Below the pieces are notes generated by a model. The model was not told where the DNA came from. It ran no database searches and saw only the letters and a list, made by a program, of their open reading frames with translations. From Beijerinckia sp. 28-YEA-48 (GTDB taxonomy: Bacteria > Pseudomonadota > Alphaproteobacteria > Rhizobiales > Beijerinckiaceae), in NCBI RefSeq assembly GCF_900104955.1, contig NZ_FNSI01000001.1, positions 3,754,001 to 3,818,000 of the forward strand: 64,000 nucleotides of DNA. Direction: 5' to 3'. This document shows positions 45,183 to 54,129 of this stretch, piece after piece (within the stretch, counting starts at the first letter, position 1; each line of letters starts with the position of its first letter). The position numbers and the translations under genes are program-made.

Positions 45183-47044
45183 GCTTGCTTTCCCCCCAGG
45201 GTTGCGCGGAGCTTCTGTGTCTCCGCCAGATCGGCAGCGCCATCGGCGTCGAGCACGACGCCATAGACCGTGCGCGCTTCTTCGGCGCTCACATATTCTT
45301 CGGCGACGTCATGCGCGACGCGTATCGGATCACGTTCCAGCGGTGAGCCGAAGCCGCCACCGCCGCCGGAACGAGAATAGAAACCCTCGCCTGGCTGCAA
45401 GCGACGCAAGAACACCTTGGCATTCGCTACATCGCGTTTCTCGCCATTGGCGTCATAGACCGTCACTTCATTGCCGAAGCCGTCATGGCCGCCTTCCAGC
45501 CCCCAGGGCGCGCAATGCATGCGTTCCACTTGGGCATTGAGGGTCAGCGGCACGCGCGCCGAGACCTTGCGGGCGATGCCGAGGCCGCCACGGAACTTGC
45601 CGGCGCCGCCCGAGCCGCTGCGCAGCGACAATTCCTCGATCAGGAAGGGGAATTTCGCCTCGACGGATTCGACCGGGCTGTTGTGCGTGTCACCATCGTT
45701 GAGACAGACCGTGGCGCTCATGCCATCCTCGGTCATCTTGGCGCCCCAGCCGCCGCCAAGAGGACCGAAGCCGCCCATGAAGAAGCCGCCCGTGCGCGGA
45801 TGGATGCCGTGCAGATTGGTGCTGAGGAGATCGGCATGATGGCCGGCGATGACGCGATCGGGGATGGCCGGCGCCAGAGCCTTGAAGATCGTATCGACGA
45901 TGGTCATCGGGAAGGTCATCCACCAGCGCATCGGCGCCGGCTTCACCGCGCTGATGATCGTGCCCTTGGCGAGCGCGACGTTGAGCGTGCGGAAACTGCC
46001 CTCGTTGATCGGATAGTCGGTCGGCGAGGTCAGGCATTTATAGGCGACCTGAGCGCAGGCGATGCCGGTCGTCTCACCGGAATTATAGAAGCCGCGCACC
46101 TGCGCGCTCACCTCCGTCAGGTCGATGCTCATTTCATCGCCCTTGACAGTGACCTTGACCTTGATCGGCACGCGCTTGCCGATATCGACGCCGTCGTCGT
46201 CCATATAGGAGGTCGCTTCATAGACGCCGTCTGGAATCTCGCGCGTGCGCGCCCGGGCCGAGCGTTCCGACTGGGCCATGATGTTGCCGATGGCGGCGAG
46301 CGTTTCCGCGCGGCCATAGCGGGCGAGCAACTCCTTGAAGCGGCGTTCGCCGGTCTTAACCGCAGTGATTTGCGCTCTGAGATCCCCCATCGCGCGATCT
46401 GGCAGGCGCACGTTCATGCGGATGATGTCGACCAGGTCCTGATTGACCACACCGGCGCGCTGATATTTGACGATCGGGATCTGGATGCCTTCGGAATAGA
46501 TATCCGTGGTGACGCCGCCCAGCGTGCCGCCGACATCGGGCCAATGGGCCATGCAGCAGGCAAAGCCGCACAACTCACCTTCAAAGAAGATCGGCAGGCT
46601 GAAGGTGAAATGGTTGAGATGGCTGCCGGTCAGATAGGCGTCGTTGGTGACAAGGATATCGCCTTCCTGCAGCCCGTCTTTGCCGAAGTGGCGCAATTTG
46701 GCGCGCACGGTTTCGGCCATGCCGCGAATGAACATCGGCAGGCCGAGGCCGATCGAGATCGTGTCGCCTTCGGGCGTATAGAGGCCAACGGTGAAATCCA
46801 GCGCTTCGTAGATGATCATATTGTAGGCGGTGCGCATGAGATTGGACTTCATCTCTTCGGTCACCGCCAGCACGCCATTGCGAATGATCTCGGTCAGAAT
46901 CGGATCACTCTTGGCGAAGCGCCGCTTCGGCTGGCTCTTGACCTGCGTGGTTTTGCCCCCCGCGACTTTCCGCGCCACACGCTTTTTCGCAGCCGCCTTC
47001 TTGACCGGCCGGCGTTGGGCCTTTTTCACTTGCTTGGCCATCAC
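45179..47044 (-). CDS. hyuB: Hydantoinase B/oxoprolinase family protein
   Basis: A 621-residue protein of the HyuB/5-oxoprolinase C-terminal family. It has a basic Lys/Arg-rich N-terminal tail (first 40 residues), then DPILTEIIRNGVLAVTEEMKSNLMRTAYNMIIYEALDFT, the DILVTNDAYLTGSHLNH motif, and the C-terminal GGAGKFRGGLGIAR and GEGFYSRSGGGGGFGSPLERDP signatures. With HyuA it performs ATP-dependent opening of a cyclic amide or carboxylation-type reaction (N-methylhydantoinase, acetophenone or acetone carboxylase families are relatives). Starts overlap by 4 bases with both neighbours. Confidence 0.92.
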   Translation of the reverse strand: MMAKQVKKAQRRPVKKAAAKKRVARKVAGGKTTQVKSQPKRRFAKSDPILTEIIRNGVLAVTEEMKSNLMRTAYNMIIYEALDFTVGLYTPEGDTISIGLGLPMFIRGMAETVRAKLRHFGKDGLQEGDILVTNDAYLTGSHLNHFTFSLPIFFEGELCGFACCMAHWPDVGGTLGGVTTDIYSEGIQIPIVKYQRAGVVNQDLVDIIRMNVRLPDRAMGDLRAQITAVKTGERRFKELLARYGRAETLAAIGNIMAQSERSARARTREIPDGVYEATSYMDDDGVDIGKRVPIKVKVTVKGDEMSIDLTEVSAQVRGFYNSGETTGIACAQVAYKCLTSPTDYPINEGSFRTLNVALAKGTIISAVKPAPMRWWMTFPMTIVDTIFKALAPAIPDRVIAGHHADLLSTNLHGIHPRTGGFFMGGFGPLGGGWGAKMTEDGMSATVCLNDGDTHNSPVESVEAKFPFLIEELSLRSGSGGAGKFRGGLGIARKVSARVPLTLNAQVERMHCAPWGLEGGHDGFGNEVTVYDANGEKRDVANAKVFLRRLQPGEGFYSRSGGGGGFGSPLERDPIRVAHDVAEEYVSAEEARTVYGVVLDADGAADLAETQKLRATLGGKQA

Positions 47045-49167
47045 GCTCTCCCGATCTCGATCACTAGATTGCCGAACTGATCGACTTCCACCTTGTCGGA
47101 GGGGAAGACGACCGTGGTCGAGGCATGTTCCTCGATCAGCGCCGGGCCAGAGATGCGATTGCCGGCCTTCAGCGCGTCGCGCGCATAGACATTGGTTTTC
47201 TTCGCTGCTCCAGAGCCGAAGGTGACGGAGCGCGTGCCACGCAAAGCGGTGGCCGGCGGCTTGGCCGTGCCACGGGCAATGCGTTCCATCTTCGGCTTGC
47301 GCATGACGCCGCTGATCGTCGCGCGCAGGCTGACCAGCTCCGCCGCCTCAGTCGGCGCATTGGTGCCGTAGCGCAGGAGATGTTCTGCATCGAACAGCTG
47401 CTTGATGGCGGCGCGGTCCTGCTTACGCAGCACCTTTTCCGGCAGTTCGATGGTCACCGCATGTTCCTGGCCGACATAGCGCATGTCGACGGCGCGCACG
47501 ACTTTCATCTTCGCATTGCTGGCGCCGCTGCGGGCCAAGGCTTCCTCGCCCTCGGCGATCAGTTCGCCATAGATGCGTTCGAGATCGGCGAAGGACATTT
47601 GCGCCAGCCGCGCCGGCCATGTCCGCACGTAATCGTAGCGCAGGTCGGAATGCAGCATGCCGAAGGCACAGAAATGCCCCGGCGCGCGCGGCACGATCAC
47701 CCGTTCCATGCCGATCTCGCGCGCGATCGCCACCGCATGCAGGGGCCCAGCGCCACCGTAAGCGACGAGCGGGAAAGAGGCCGCGTCGAGGCCGCGCTCG
47801 GTTGTCACCGTCTTCACGGCGAGCGACATGGTGGTCGCGGCGATGCGCAGAATGCCAGCGGCGGCTTCGATCACGGTGAGCCCGAGGGGGCCGGCGATCT
47901 TATCCTGAATGGCCTGGCGAGCGGCGGCGACATCGAGCTTCATCTCGCCGCCGAGGAAACGATCGGCGCCGAGACGGCCAAGGATCAGGTTGGCGTCGGT
48001 GACGGTCGGCTGTTGCCCGCCACGGCCATAACAAGCCGGCCCAGGCTCAGCGCCAGAGCTGCGCGGGCCGACATGCAAGGCGCCACCCTCGTCAAGCCAG
48101 GCGATGCTGCCACCGCCGGTGCCAACCTCGAAAATATCGATCATCGCCATCTGCACCGGCAGGGCGCGCTCATAACCGCCAACCAGCGCGAGGCTCGTCG
48201 TCAAAGCCTTGCCTTCATAGATGACGCCGGCCTTGGCCGTGGTGCCGCCCATGTCGAAGGCGATGGCCTCGCCGAGGCCCATGGCGTGACAGAGCGCCTG
48301 GGTGCCGACGACGCCAGCGGCGGGGCCTGATTCCAGCATGCGGATACATTGCTGCTTGGCCTGCGCCGATTCATAGAGACCACCCGTCGACTGTACGAGC
48401 AGGAACGAGCCGTCGAAATCGGCCTGTTTCAGATGGCTGTCGATCTCGGCGATATAGTCGCGCACGCGCGGGCCGACATAGGCGTTGGCGAGCACGGTCG
48501 AACAGCGTTCGAACTCGCGATATTCCTGCGACAATTCATGGGAGGCTGAGACAAAGGCCTGCGGCAGACGCTCGCGCACGATGTCGCGCACACGGATCTC
48601 ATGCGCCGGATTGCGGTAGGAATGCAGAAGCATGATGCCGACCGCGTCGACGCCGATCTCGATCAGGCGATCGCAGACCGCGTGCACACTGGCTTCATCG
48701 AGCGGCTGATGCACATCGCCCTCGGCGGTGAGGCGTTCGCTCACCTCGAAGCGGCGCGAGCGCGGCACCAGCGGGTCATGTTTGCGAAAGTAAAGATTAT
48801 AGGCGTCGGGCCGGTTGATGCGGCCGATCTCATAGACGTCGCGGAAGCCCGCCGTGGTGATCAGCGCTGCCTTGGCGCCGTTGCGCTCGAGCATGGTGTT
48901 GATGGCGATGGTCGAGCCGTGCAGGAAGATCGCCGCATCGGCGAAGCGGGCGCCAGACTTGCCGGCGCCTTCCGATATGCCCTCGACCAGATGGCGCGGC
49001 GTCGACAAGGTCTTGCCGAGCAGCAGGCGGGACGTGCGTTCATCGAAAGCGGCCACATCGGTGAAGGTGCCGCCAATGTCGGCGGCAAGCCGCAGGCGGC
49101 GGTCTGATTGTTTCTGAGGTGTTTTCATTGCAACGCCGGCAGCAGCAGGCTGTGCCGTTTCCTCCAT
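47041..49167 (-). CDS. hyuA: Hydantoinase A/oxoprolinase family protein
   Basis: A 708-residue ATP-binding subunit. The N-terminal Hydant_A_N domain begins LAADIGGTFTDVAAFDERT (about 27-45), the ASKHA-type core has DMGGTTAKAGVIYEGKA and GTGGGSIAWLDEGGALHVGPRSSGAEPGPACYGRGG, and the C-terminal domain includes VEVDQFGNLVIEIGRA. GGAG 8 bases before ATG 49167 supports this start; ATG 49128 would drop 13 residues. It is the first gene of hyuA-hyuB-bug, all with 4-base stop/start overlaps. The substrate (hydantoin, 5-oxoproline or other) cannot be told from sequence. Confidence 0.92.
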   Translation of the reverse strand: MEETAQPAAAGVAMKTPQKQSDRRLRLAADIGGTFTDVAAFDERTSRLLLGKTLSTPRHLVEGISEGAGKSGARFADAAIFLHGSTIAINTMLERNGAKAALITTAGFRDVYEIGRINRPDAYNLYFRKHDPLVPRSRRFEVSERLTAEGDVHQPLDEASVHAVCDRLIEIGVDAVGIMLLHSYRNPAHEIRVRDIVRERLPQAFVSASHELSQEYREFERCSTVLANAYVGPRVRDYIAEIDSHLKQADFDGSFLLVQSTGGLYESAQAKQQCIRMLESGPAAGVVGTQALCHAMGLGEAIAFDMGGTTAKAGVIYEGKALTTSLALVGGYERALPVQMAMIDIFEVGTGGGSIAWLDEGGALHVGPRSSGAEPGPACYGRGGQQPTVTDANLILGRLGADRFLGGEMKLDVAAARQAIQDKIAGPLGLTVIEAAAGILRIAATTMSLAVKTVTTERGLDAASFPLVAYGGAGPLHAVAIAREIGMERVIVPRAPGHFCAFGMLHSDLRYDYVRTWPARLAQMSFADLERIYGELIAEGEEALARSGASNAKMKVVRAVDMRYVGQEHAVTIELPEKVLRKQDRAAIKQLFDAEHLLRYGTNAPTEAAELVSLRATISGVMRKPKMERIARGTAKPPATALRGTRSVTFGSGAAKKTNVYARDALKAGNRISGPALIEEHASTTVVFPSDKVEVDQFGNLVIEIGRA

Positions 49168-49312
49168 TTTTGCTCCTGCCGCAGCGACAGCAGTGGTTTT
49201 TATGGGTCACGACTGCCCGGCGACGCGTCGAAATGCAAGCCTAGAGTGGAGCAGGACCACAGCGGGATCTCAAATAGACTTGCGGCCCACGCCAAAAGAC
49301 CCGATTTCAATC

Positions 49313-49329
49313 TATAATCTTGCTATAAT
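49313..49329 (+). promoter_or_regulatory. Twin TATAAT boxes before a small gene
   Basis: Two exact TATAAT hexamers (49313-49318 and 49324-49329) lie 11 bases apart and about 20-30 bases before GTG 49349. Exact -10 boxes are rare in such GC-rich DNA. No clear -35 box is seen for either. Confidence 0.4.
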
Positions 49330-49348
49330 CTTCGATCGGGAGACAGAG

Positions 49349-49732
49349 GTGCAACCGCAAGCCGTCGGCCAGGAATTAGCGAGACTGTGGGCTGGCGCGA
49401 TGATTTTCGCCCCGCACATGGCCGGCTGTGCCTGCGCCGGGGGCTTCCACGTGCCGCTTGAGCCGGGCGCGGTGGAACAGGACATTCTGGAATTTTTGCA
49501 CTACCGCTACCGCCAGGACGGCCGCACGGCCCTGGCTCAGTTCGTCGCCGTCCGGCTGGCGCAGATCGGCCAACAAGGCGGGCAAGCCGATTTCGGCACG
49601 TGGCTAACGCATCTCGATGAGGCCCCGGTCGGCGCGGCCGACCTGCAGCAGCTCGCCGCCGACATCCGTACCCCCCTTGAATCCATGGGCAATGCGGCGC
49701 CAGCCACGGGCGGCGGCTTTGTCTGCTATTGA
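49349..49732 (+). CDS. Hypothetical protein with CxC motif
   Basis: A 127-residue protein, not recognised. GTG 49349 follows GGGAGACAGAG and two -10-like boxes. It contains FAPHMAGCACAGGFHVPLEPGAVEQDILEFLHYRYR with a Cys-x-Cys pair and a His nearby, a central ALAQFVAVRLAQIGQQ helix, and an end in GGGFVCY. No membrane segment or signal is visible. It lies 136 bases before the carrier protein gene and on the same strand, so it might belong with the carrier protein/ligase pair, but that is unproven. Confidence 0.6.
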   Translation: MQPQAVGQELARLWAGAMIFAPHMAGCACAGGFHVPLEPGAVEQDILEFLHYRYRQDGRTALAQFVAVRLAQIGQQGGQADFGTWLTHLDEAPVGAADLQQLAADIRTPLESMGNAAPATGGGFVCY

Positions 49733-49868
49733 CCGATCGAATTCCCGGAAGCTGCTTAACCGCCTGTAAACTGCGATGTAGAAATGCCGCAAAGGCACGA
49801 AATCATTCACCCTTTCGCAGTGGGCGCGGCTTTAAACCGTGCCCTAACAATATCCGGGGACTGCAATC

Positions 49869-50114
49869 ATGAACGATAAGATTCGGGACATTCTCGACCA
49901 AACAGCCAAATTGCCGGTCAAGGCTGCAACGCTATCCGACGACGCCGACTTGCATGAGGCGGGCCTGACCTCCTTTGCTTCCGTGCAATTGATGCTGGCG
50001 TTGGAAGACGCCTTCGAGATCGAGTTTCCCGAACAGATGCTCAACCGTCGTACATTCGCGAGCATCAAGGCGATCCAGAACGCCATCGCCGAATTGACCC
50101 AGACCGCCGCCTGA
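49869..50114 (+). CDS. Acyl carrier protein partnered with an amino acid ligase
   Basis: An 81-residue four-helix carrier protein. The phosphopantetheine serine is S35 in [17 protein letters not shown]; the usual DSL triplet reads TSF, as in the special carriers of the amino acid:[carrier protein] ligases rather than the fatty-acid AcpP. Helix II/III residues [20 protein letters not shown] fit the family. The ligase gene begins 31 bases downstream. It would hold an amino acid as a thioester in the cytoplasm. What takes the amino acid next is not known. Confidence 0.9.
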   Translation: MNDKIRDILDQTAKLPVKAATLSDDADLHEAGLTSFASVQLMLALEDAFEIEFPEQMLNRRTFASIKAIQNAIAELTQTAA

Positions 50115-50145
50115 ACAGCTACCGCCCTCGACTGGAGTTGCCTCT

Positions 50146-51099
50146 ATGAGCGTTGCCGCGCCTAGCACCGGGTCCACTTCCTCTTCGCCGGTTTCGGCGC
50201 AGGAAGCCTATCTCGACGAACTGTTCGACAAGGGCATCCTCTTTGATACTGGCGTCGAGGGCCTCTACGGCCGCTCCGGCGTGTTCGAGGATGTGATTCA
50301 GGCTTTCGACCGGCTGATCACGCAATATGGCGCCGCCGATCGCGCCACATCGATCCATTTCCCACCGGGCATCGCCAGGCCGCTGTTCGAGAAGAGCGGC
50401 TATATGAAGAGCTTCCCGCAGCTCGCTGGCACCGTGCACAGTTTCATGGGCGGCGAGGCCGACCACTGCACCTTGCTCGCCGAACTCGAAGCCGGCCAGG
50501 ATTGGACCGGCCATCAGGCCGCCACCGACATCATCCTGACGCCGGCCGCCTGCTATCCGCTCTACCCGACCGTCGCCAAGCGCGGGCCGCTGCCCGTCGA
50601 CGGCCGCCTCTATGACCTGCAATCCTATTGCTTCCGCCACGAACCCTCGAAGGATCCGGCGCGGATGCAGATGTTCCGCATGCGCGAATACGTCCGCATC
50701 GGCACGCCCGAACAGGTCCAGGCCTTCCGCGAAACCTGGCTCGAACGCGGCCAGGCGATGATGGGCTCGCTCGGCGTGCCGCTGAAGGTCGATCTGGCCA
50801 ATGACCCGTTCTTTGGTCGCGCCGGCCGCATGCTCGCCAACAACCAGCGCGACACCGGCCTCAAATTCGAACTGCTGATCCCGGTAACGAGCGAAGAGAA
50901 GCCGACGGCCTGTCTGTCCTTCAACTACCACCAGGATCACTTCGGTTCGCTGTGGAACATCCCCACCAGCGACGGCGAAGTCGCGCATACGGCCTGTGTC
51001 GGCTTTGGCATGGAGCGCGTGGCGCTGGCGCTGTTCAAGCACCACGGCACCGACACGGCGCAGTGGCCGCAGGCGGTGCGGCAGGTGCTGTGGCCGTGA
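50146..51099 (+). CDS. Amino acid--[acyl-carrier-protein] ligase (class II aaRS-like)
   Basis: A 317-residue homologue of the catalytic core of atypical archaeal-type seryl-tRNA synthetase, without a tRNA-binding domain. Enzymes of this family, characterised in Bradyrhizobium, activate glycine or alanine with ATP and load it on a dedicated carrier protein. Visible: candidate zinc ligands C136 (PAACYPLYP), E181 (MREYVRIG) and C284 (HTACVGFG), motif 2-like [20 protein letters not shown], and motif 3 [12 protein letters not shown] with its class II Arg. It follows its carrier gene by 31 bases. Whether Gly or Ala is used is not readable from the pocket by eye. Confidence 0.92.
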   Translation: MSVAAPSTGSTSSSPVSAQEAYLDELFDKGILFDTGVEGLYGRSGVFEDVIQAFDRLITQYGAADRATSIHFPPGIARPLFEKSGYMKSFPQLAGTVHSFMGGEADHCTLLAELEAGQDWTGHQAATDIILTPAACYPLYPTVAKRGPLPVDGRLYDLQSYCFRHEPSKDPARMQMFRMREYVRIGTPEQVQAFRETWLERGQAMMGSLGVPLKVDLANDPFFGRAGRMLANNQRDTGLKFELLIPVTSEEKPTACLSFNYHQDHFGSLWNIPTSDGEVAHTACVGFGMERVALALFKHHGTDTAQWPQAVRQVLWP

Positions 51100-51504
51100 G
51101 CGCCACGGCATCTCCCTCATGCCCGGCCCACAGGGTCGAGCAATGGCGGGCTAAGGGGGCGGTGATTAAGGACCCCAATCTCCTGCATTAACCAGTCGCC
51201 CAATAGGGCTTGCGTCCGATCGAGCTTTCCGCCTAGCCTCACTTAGCTGGGGGGACGGCGATGCGGTTTCGCGGACCGACTGGATGTTTGCCGAGGCGCC
51301 TCTTCGTCAGTGTTGCATCCCACGGCTTCAGGCTGGATTTGCTCTATGGCCCTTGCCGCAAGGGGCCGCGCACAGCATGCAAGCCATTTTCCATGACCTT
51401 CCAAACCTACGTACCGAAAGACGTCGTGAACCGTGTCGGCTGGCAACCGGCGCCCATCGCTAAGGTCGCCAACTAGGTTCGCCTGCAAGAGAAGGAGTCT
51501 CGTT
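51100..51504. other. Intergenic region between ligase and DUF1254 genes
   Basis: No gene is firmly supported. A 71-codon open frame (51261-51476) has a GGGGGGACGG ribosome-site-like stretch before its ATG and ends 28 bases before the next gene, but its Arg/Pro/Cys-rich product resembles nothing and its composition is not convincing. The rest shows no repeat, hairpin or RNA I can name. Confidence 0.4.
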
Positions 51505-52527
51505 ATGAAACTTCGATTCAAGCTCGCTACGATGGCGCTGGCCACAGTCTGCGGCTCCGCTGTATTGGCTCAACAAACGCCGATCCCAGTCACGCCGGAC
51601 AATTTTGTTCGCGCCGAATCCGATCTCTACTTCAGCAACTTCGTCAAGGATGGTGGTTTCGGAAAGTTCCTCCATCGGCGCGAACCAGCCTCTATCGAGA
51701 ATCAGACGGTCATCCGGCTCAACCGGGACACACTCTATTCCGCTGCGATCTTCGATCTCGATGCCGGGCCCGTCACGATCACGTTGCCAAACCCTGGCAA
51801 GCGCTTCATGTCGATGCAGGTGATCGACGAGGATCAATATACCTCGCAGGTGATCTACACGCCGGGCAAGCACACCTTCACCAGGAAGCAGATCGGGACG
51901 CGCTACGTCGTGTTGGGCGTGCGAACGCTCGTCGATCCCGCCAACCCGAAAGATGTCCAAGAGGTGCACGCCCTACAGGACGCGATCAAGGTCGATCAGA
52001 AGAGCACGGGCAAATTCGAGATTCCAAACTGGGATCAAGTCAGCCAGAAGAAAGTGCGCGATGCGCTGCTCGTGCTCGCCTCGACATTGCCTGACGCCCG
52101 CCGGATGTTCGGCACCAAGGCGCAAGTTGATCCCGTGCGCCGGCTCATCGGCGCGGCCTCCGCCTGGGGCGGCAATCCGGACAAGGAAGCTATCTATCTC
52201 AACGTGACCCCGCCAAAGAACGATGGCTCTACGGTCTACAAACTCGATGTCGGGGCTGTGCCAGTCGATGGCTTCTGGTCGATCAGCCTCTACAATGAGA
52301 AGGGCTATTACCAGCCGAACCCGCTCAACGCCTATTCGATCAACAACCTCACAGCCACCAAGAGCCCGAGCGGCGGCGTCACGGTCCAGTTTGGTGGCTG
52401 CGATGGCAAGATTCCGAATTGCCTGCCGATCATGAACGGCTGGAATTACATGGTTCGGCTCTACCGCCCGCGTGCCGAAATTCTGAACGGCAAGTGGCAA
52501 TTCCCGGAAGCAAAGCAGGTGCCGTGA
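51505..52527 (+). CDS. Secreted DUF1254/DUF1214 domain protein
   Basis: A 340-residue exported protein. ATG 51505 follows GAAGGAG. The signal peptide is MKLRFKLATMALATVCGSAVLAQ. The DUF1254 part (about 30-130) includes FVRAESDLYFSNFVKDGGFGKF and VIRLNRDTLYSAAIFDLDAGP; the DUF1214 part (about 230-330) includes YKLDVGAVPVDGFWSISLYNEKGYYQPNPLNAYSINN and the ending NWNYMVRLYRPRAE-type motif (GWNYMVRLYRP). Function of these domains is unknown. Followed by a probable terminator. Confidence 0.88.
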   Translation: MKLRFKLATMALATVCGSAVLAQQTPIPVTPDNFVRAESDLYFSNFVKDGGFGKFLHRREPASIENQTVIRLNRDTLYSAAIFDLDAGPVTITLPNPGKRFMSMQVIDEDQYTSQVIYTPGKHTFTRKQIGTRYVVLGVRTLVDPANPKDVQEVHALQDAIKVDQKSTGKFEIPNWDQVSQKKVRDALLVLASTLPDARRMFGTKAQVDPVRRLIGAASAWGGNPDKEAIYLNVTPPKNDGSTVYKLDVGAVPVDGFWSISLYNEKGYYQPNPLNAYSINNLTATKSPSGGVTVQFGGCDGKIPNCLPIMNGWNYMVRLYRPRAEILNGKWQFPEAKQVP

Positions 52528-52614
52528 CATGTGCGGCCGTGGGGCTGGCGTCCCCGGCGGCACCGCAAGCGGCCCAGAGTTCAGGCGCGTGAAGATCGTT
52601 GGAAATAGGGAACG

Positions 52615-52648
52615 CCCGGCCCGAGCCTCTTCGGTTCAGCCGGGTTTT
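52615..52648 (+). terminator. Probable terminator after the DUF1254/DUF1214 gene
   Basis: CCCGGC (52615-52620) pairs with GCCGGG (52639-52644), with an inner CCGA/TCGG pairing, followed by TTTTCGTTT. It lies between two convergent genes. Confidence 0.5.
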
Positions 52649-52652
52649 CGTT

Positions 52653-53117
52653 TCAGCCTTGCGGCACGCGCTGCAGGGCAGCGAACTGATGCATGACCGC
52701 GGCCAGCTCTTCCTCACGCACCAGTTCAGCCGCCTGTTCGAGGCTGAACCATTTGGTGACGCGGTCGTGCTTCTCCGGCCATTTCTTGCGCTGCTGCGTG
52801 ACTTCCATGGGGAAGACTTCGACGCGGCAGAGCCAGACGGCGCCGTTCTTGCGGCGCTTCTGATAATGAAACTGACCGATCGACTGGGGGGCGATGGTGC
52901 CGATCAGACCGGCCTCCTCAAAGGCCTCACGGGCGGCCGTCTCATAGCCCGTCAGGCCATCCATCGGCCAGCCCTTGGGAATGATCCAGCGGCCGGAGTC
53001 GAGCGAGGAGACGAGCATCACTTCAAGGCCGTTGTCACGACGATACGGCAGGGCTGCGAACTGCAGGTGCGGTTCGCTGCTCTTCTGAGGATCCCTGACT
53101 GCCGTGCTCGTTGTCAT
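52653..53117 (-). CDS. Nudix hydrolase
   Basis: A 154-residue Nudix protein similar to diphosphoinositol-polyphosphate or diadenosine-polyphosphate hydrolases. The box reads PKGWPMDGLTGYETAAREAFEEAGL (about 50-74): the REAFEEAG core is present, while the first Glu of the strict G-x5-E pattern is not, as in others of the PKGWPM group. HDRVTKWFSLEQA forms the usual end. It starts 1 base after the stop of the phosphate transporter gene, in the same direction, so it is cotranscribed; a polyphosphate-type substrate would suit this place. Confidence 0.88.
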   Translation of the reverse strand: MTTSTAVRDPQKSSEPHLQFAALPYRRDNGLEVMLVSSLDSGRWIIPKGWPMDGLTGYETAAREAFEEAGLIGTIAPQSIGQFHYQKRRKNGAVWLCRVEVFPMEVTQQRKKWPEKHDRVTKWFSLEQAAELVREEELAAVMHQFAALQRVPQG

Positions 53118-53118
53118 T

Positions 53119-54123
53119 TCAGCCTAAAACTCCTGACACCCAATAGAAAACCGCACCGATCAAAGCCGCGGCCGGCATTGTCACAACCCAAGCCACCAAA
53201 ATGCTGCGGGCAACGTTCCACCTGACGGCAGACACTCGCTTAGCAGCACCGACACCCACGATGGAGCCCGTTATCGTATGTGTCGTCGACACCGGAACGC
53301 CTAAGCCTGTTGCCATGAAGAGCGTAATCGCGCCGCCCGTTTCGGCGCAAAATCCCTGCATTGGTGACAGGCGTGTAATTTTAGACCCCATGGTATGCAC
53401 GATTCGCCAGCCGCCAAAAAGGGTCCCAAGCGCCATAGCCGCTTGGCAAGCTAGGACAACCCAGAACGGAACGTGGAAGCCGCCTTCAAGTTGGCCATGC
53501 GAATAGAGCAGAACGGCAATAATTCCCATTGTTTTTTGTGCATCGTTGCCGCCGTGGCCCAGGGAATAGAGCGAAGCAGACACAAACTGCAAGCCCCGAA
53601 ATGCGCCATCGACCGCCAATGGGCTCAAACGATAACAAATCCATGACACTAAGAGCATGAGCAAAAGGGCAAGAATGAAGCCAACCATGGGCGATAAGAC
53701 GATCGCCAGCGTTGTCTTGGTGACGCCGCTGATCACCACCGCGCTAAATCCGGCCTTGGCGACGCCTGCCCCCAAGAGCCCGCCAATCAGCGCATGCGAG
53801 CTGCTTGAGGGAATGCCACCGATCCAGGTGACAATATTCCAGATGATGGCGCCCATCAGCGCGCCGAAGATCACCCGGTCATCAACGATCTCGGGCGTGA
53901 TGATGCCTGTTCCGACGGTCGTGGCGACATGCAGGCCGAAGAAAATAAAGGCGATGAAATTGAAGAACGCCGCCCAGAACACGGCATATTGCGGCCGTAA
54001 CACGCGCGTGGAGACAATGGTGGCGATCGAATTCGCCGCGTCGTGCAGGCCGTTCAGGAAGTCGAACAGCAACGCCACACCGATGAGCGCCACGAGCAGA
54101 TAGAGAGTGAAGCTAGCGTCCAC
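53119..54123 (-). CDS. Low-affinity inorganic phosphate transporter, Pit family
   Basis: A 334-residue PitA-family permease with about 10 hydrophobic segments. The duplicated family signature is visible: FDFLNGLHDAANSIATIVSTRVLRP near the start and GGNDAQKTMGIIAVLLYS in the second half, plus VPVSTTHTITGSIVGVG. It imports metal-phosphate complexes with protons. The DUF47 gene lies 6 bases upstream and the Nudix gene 1 base downstream, forming a three-gene operon. The compact Pit with DUF47 is the usual Rhizobiales arrangement (as in OrfA-Pit). Confidence 0.93.
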   Translation of the reverse strand: MDASFTLYLLVALIGVALLFDFLNGLHDAANSIATIVSTRVLRPQYAVFWAAFFNFIAFIFFGLHVATTVGTGIITPEIVDDRVIFGALMGAIIWNIVTWIGGIPSSSSHALIGGLLGAGVAKAGFSAVVISGVTKTTLAIVLSPMVGFILALLLMLLVSWICYRLSPLAVDGAFRGLQFVSASLYSLGHGGNDAQKTMGIIAVLLYSHGQLEGGFHVPFWVVLACQAAMALGTLFGGWRIVHTMGSKITRLSPMQGFCAETGGAITLFMATGLGVPVSTTHTITGSIVGVGAAKRVSAVRWNVARSILVAWVVTMPAAALIGAVFYWVSGVLG

Positions 54124-54129
54124 GGGGGC

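Noticed and set aside
45485-47080. 531-codon open frame on the plus strand
   Set aside because: Opposite hydantoinase B; composition is typical of an antisense shadow.
49830-49850. Second CtrA site before the carrier protein gene
   Set aside because: TTAAACCGTGCCCTAA matches only one half of TTAA-N7-TTAA; the second half is wrong.
51261-51476. 71-codon open frame with a possible ribosome site
   Set aside because: The product has no recognisable features and unconvincing composition; kept only as a note in the intergenic entry.
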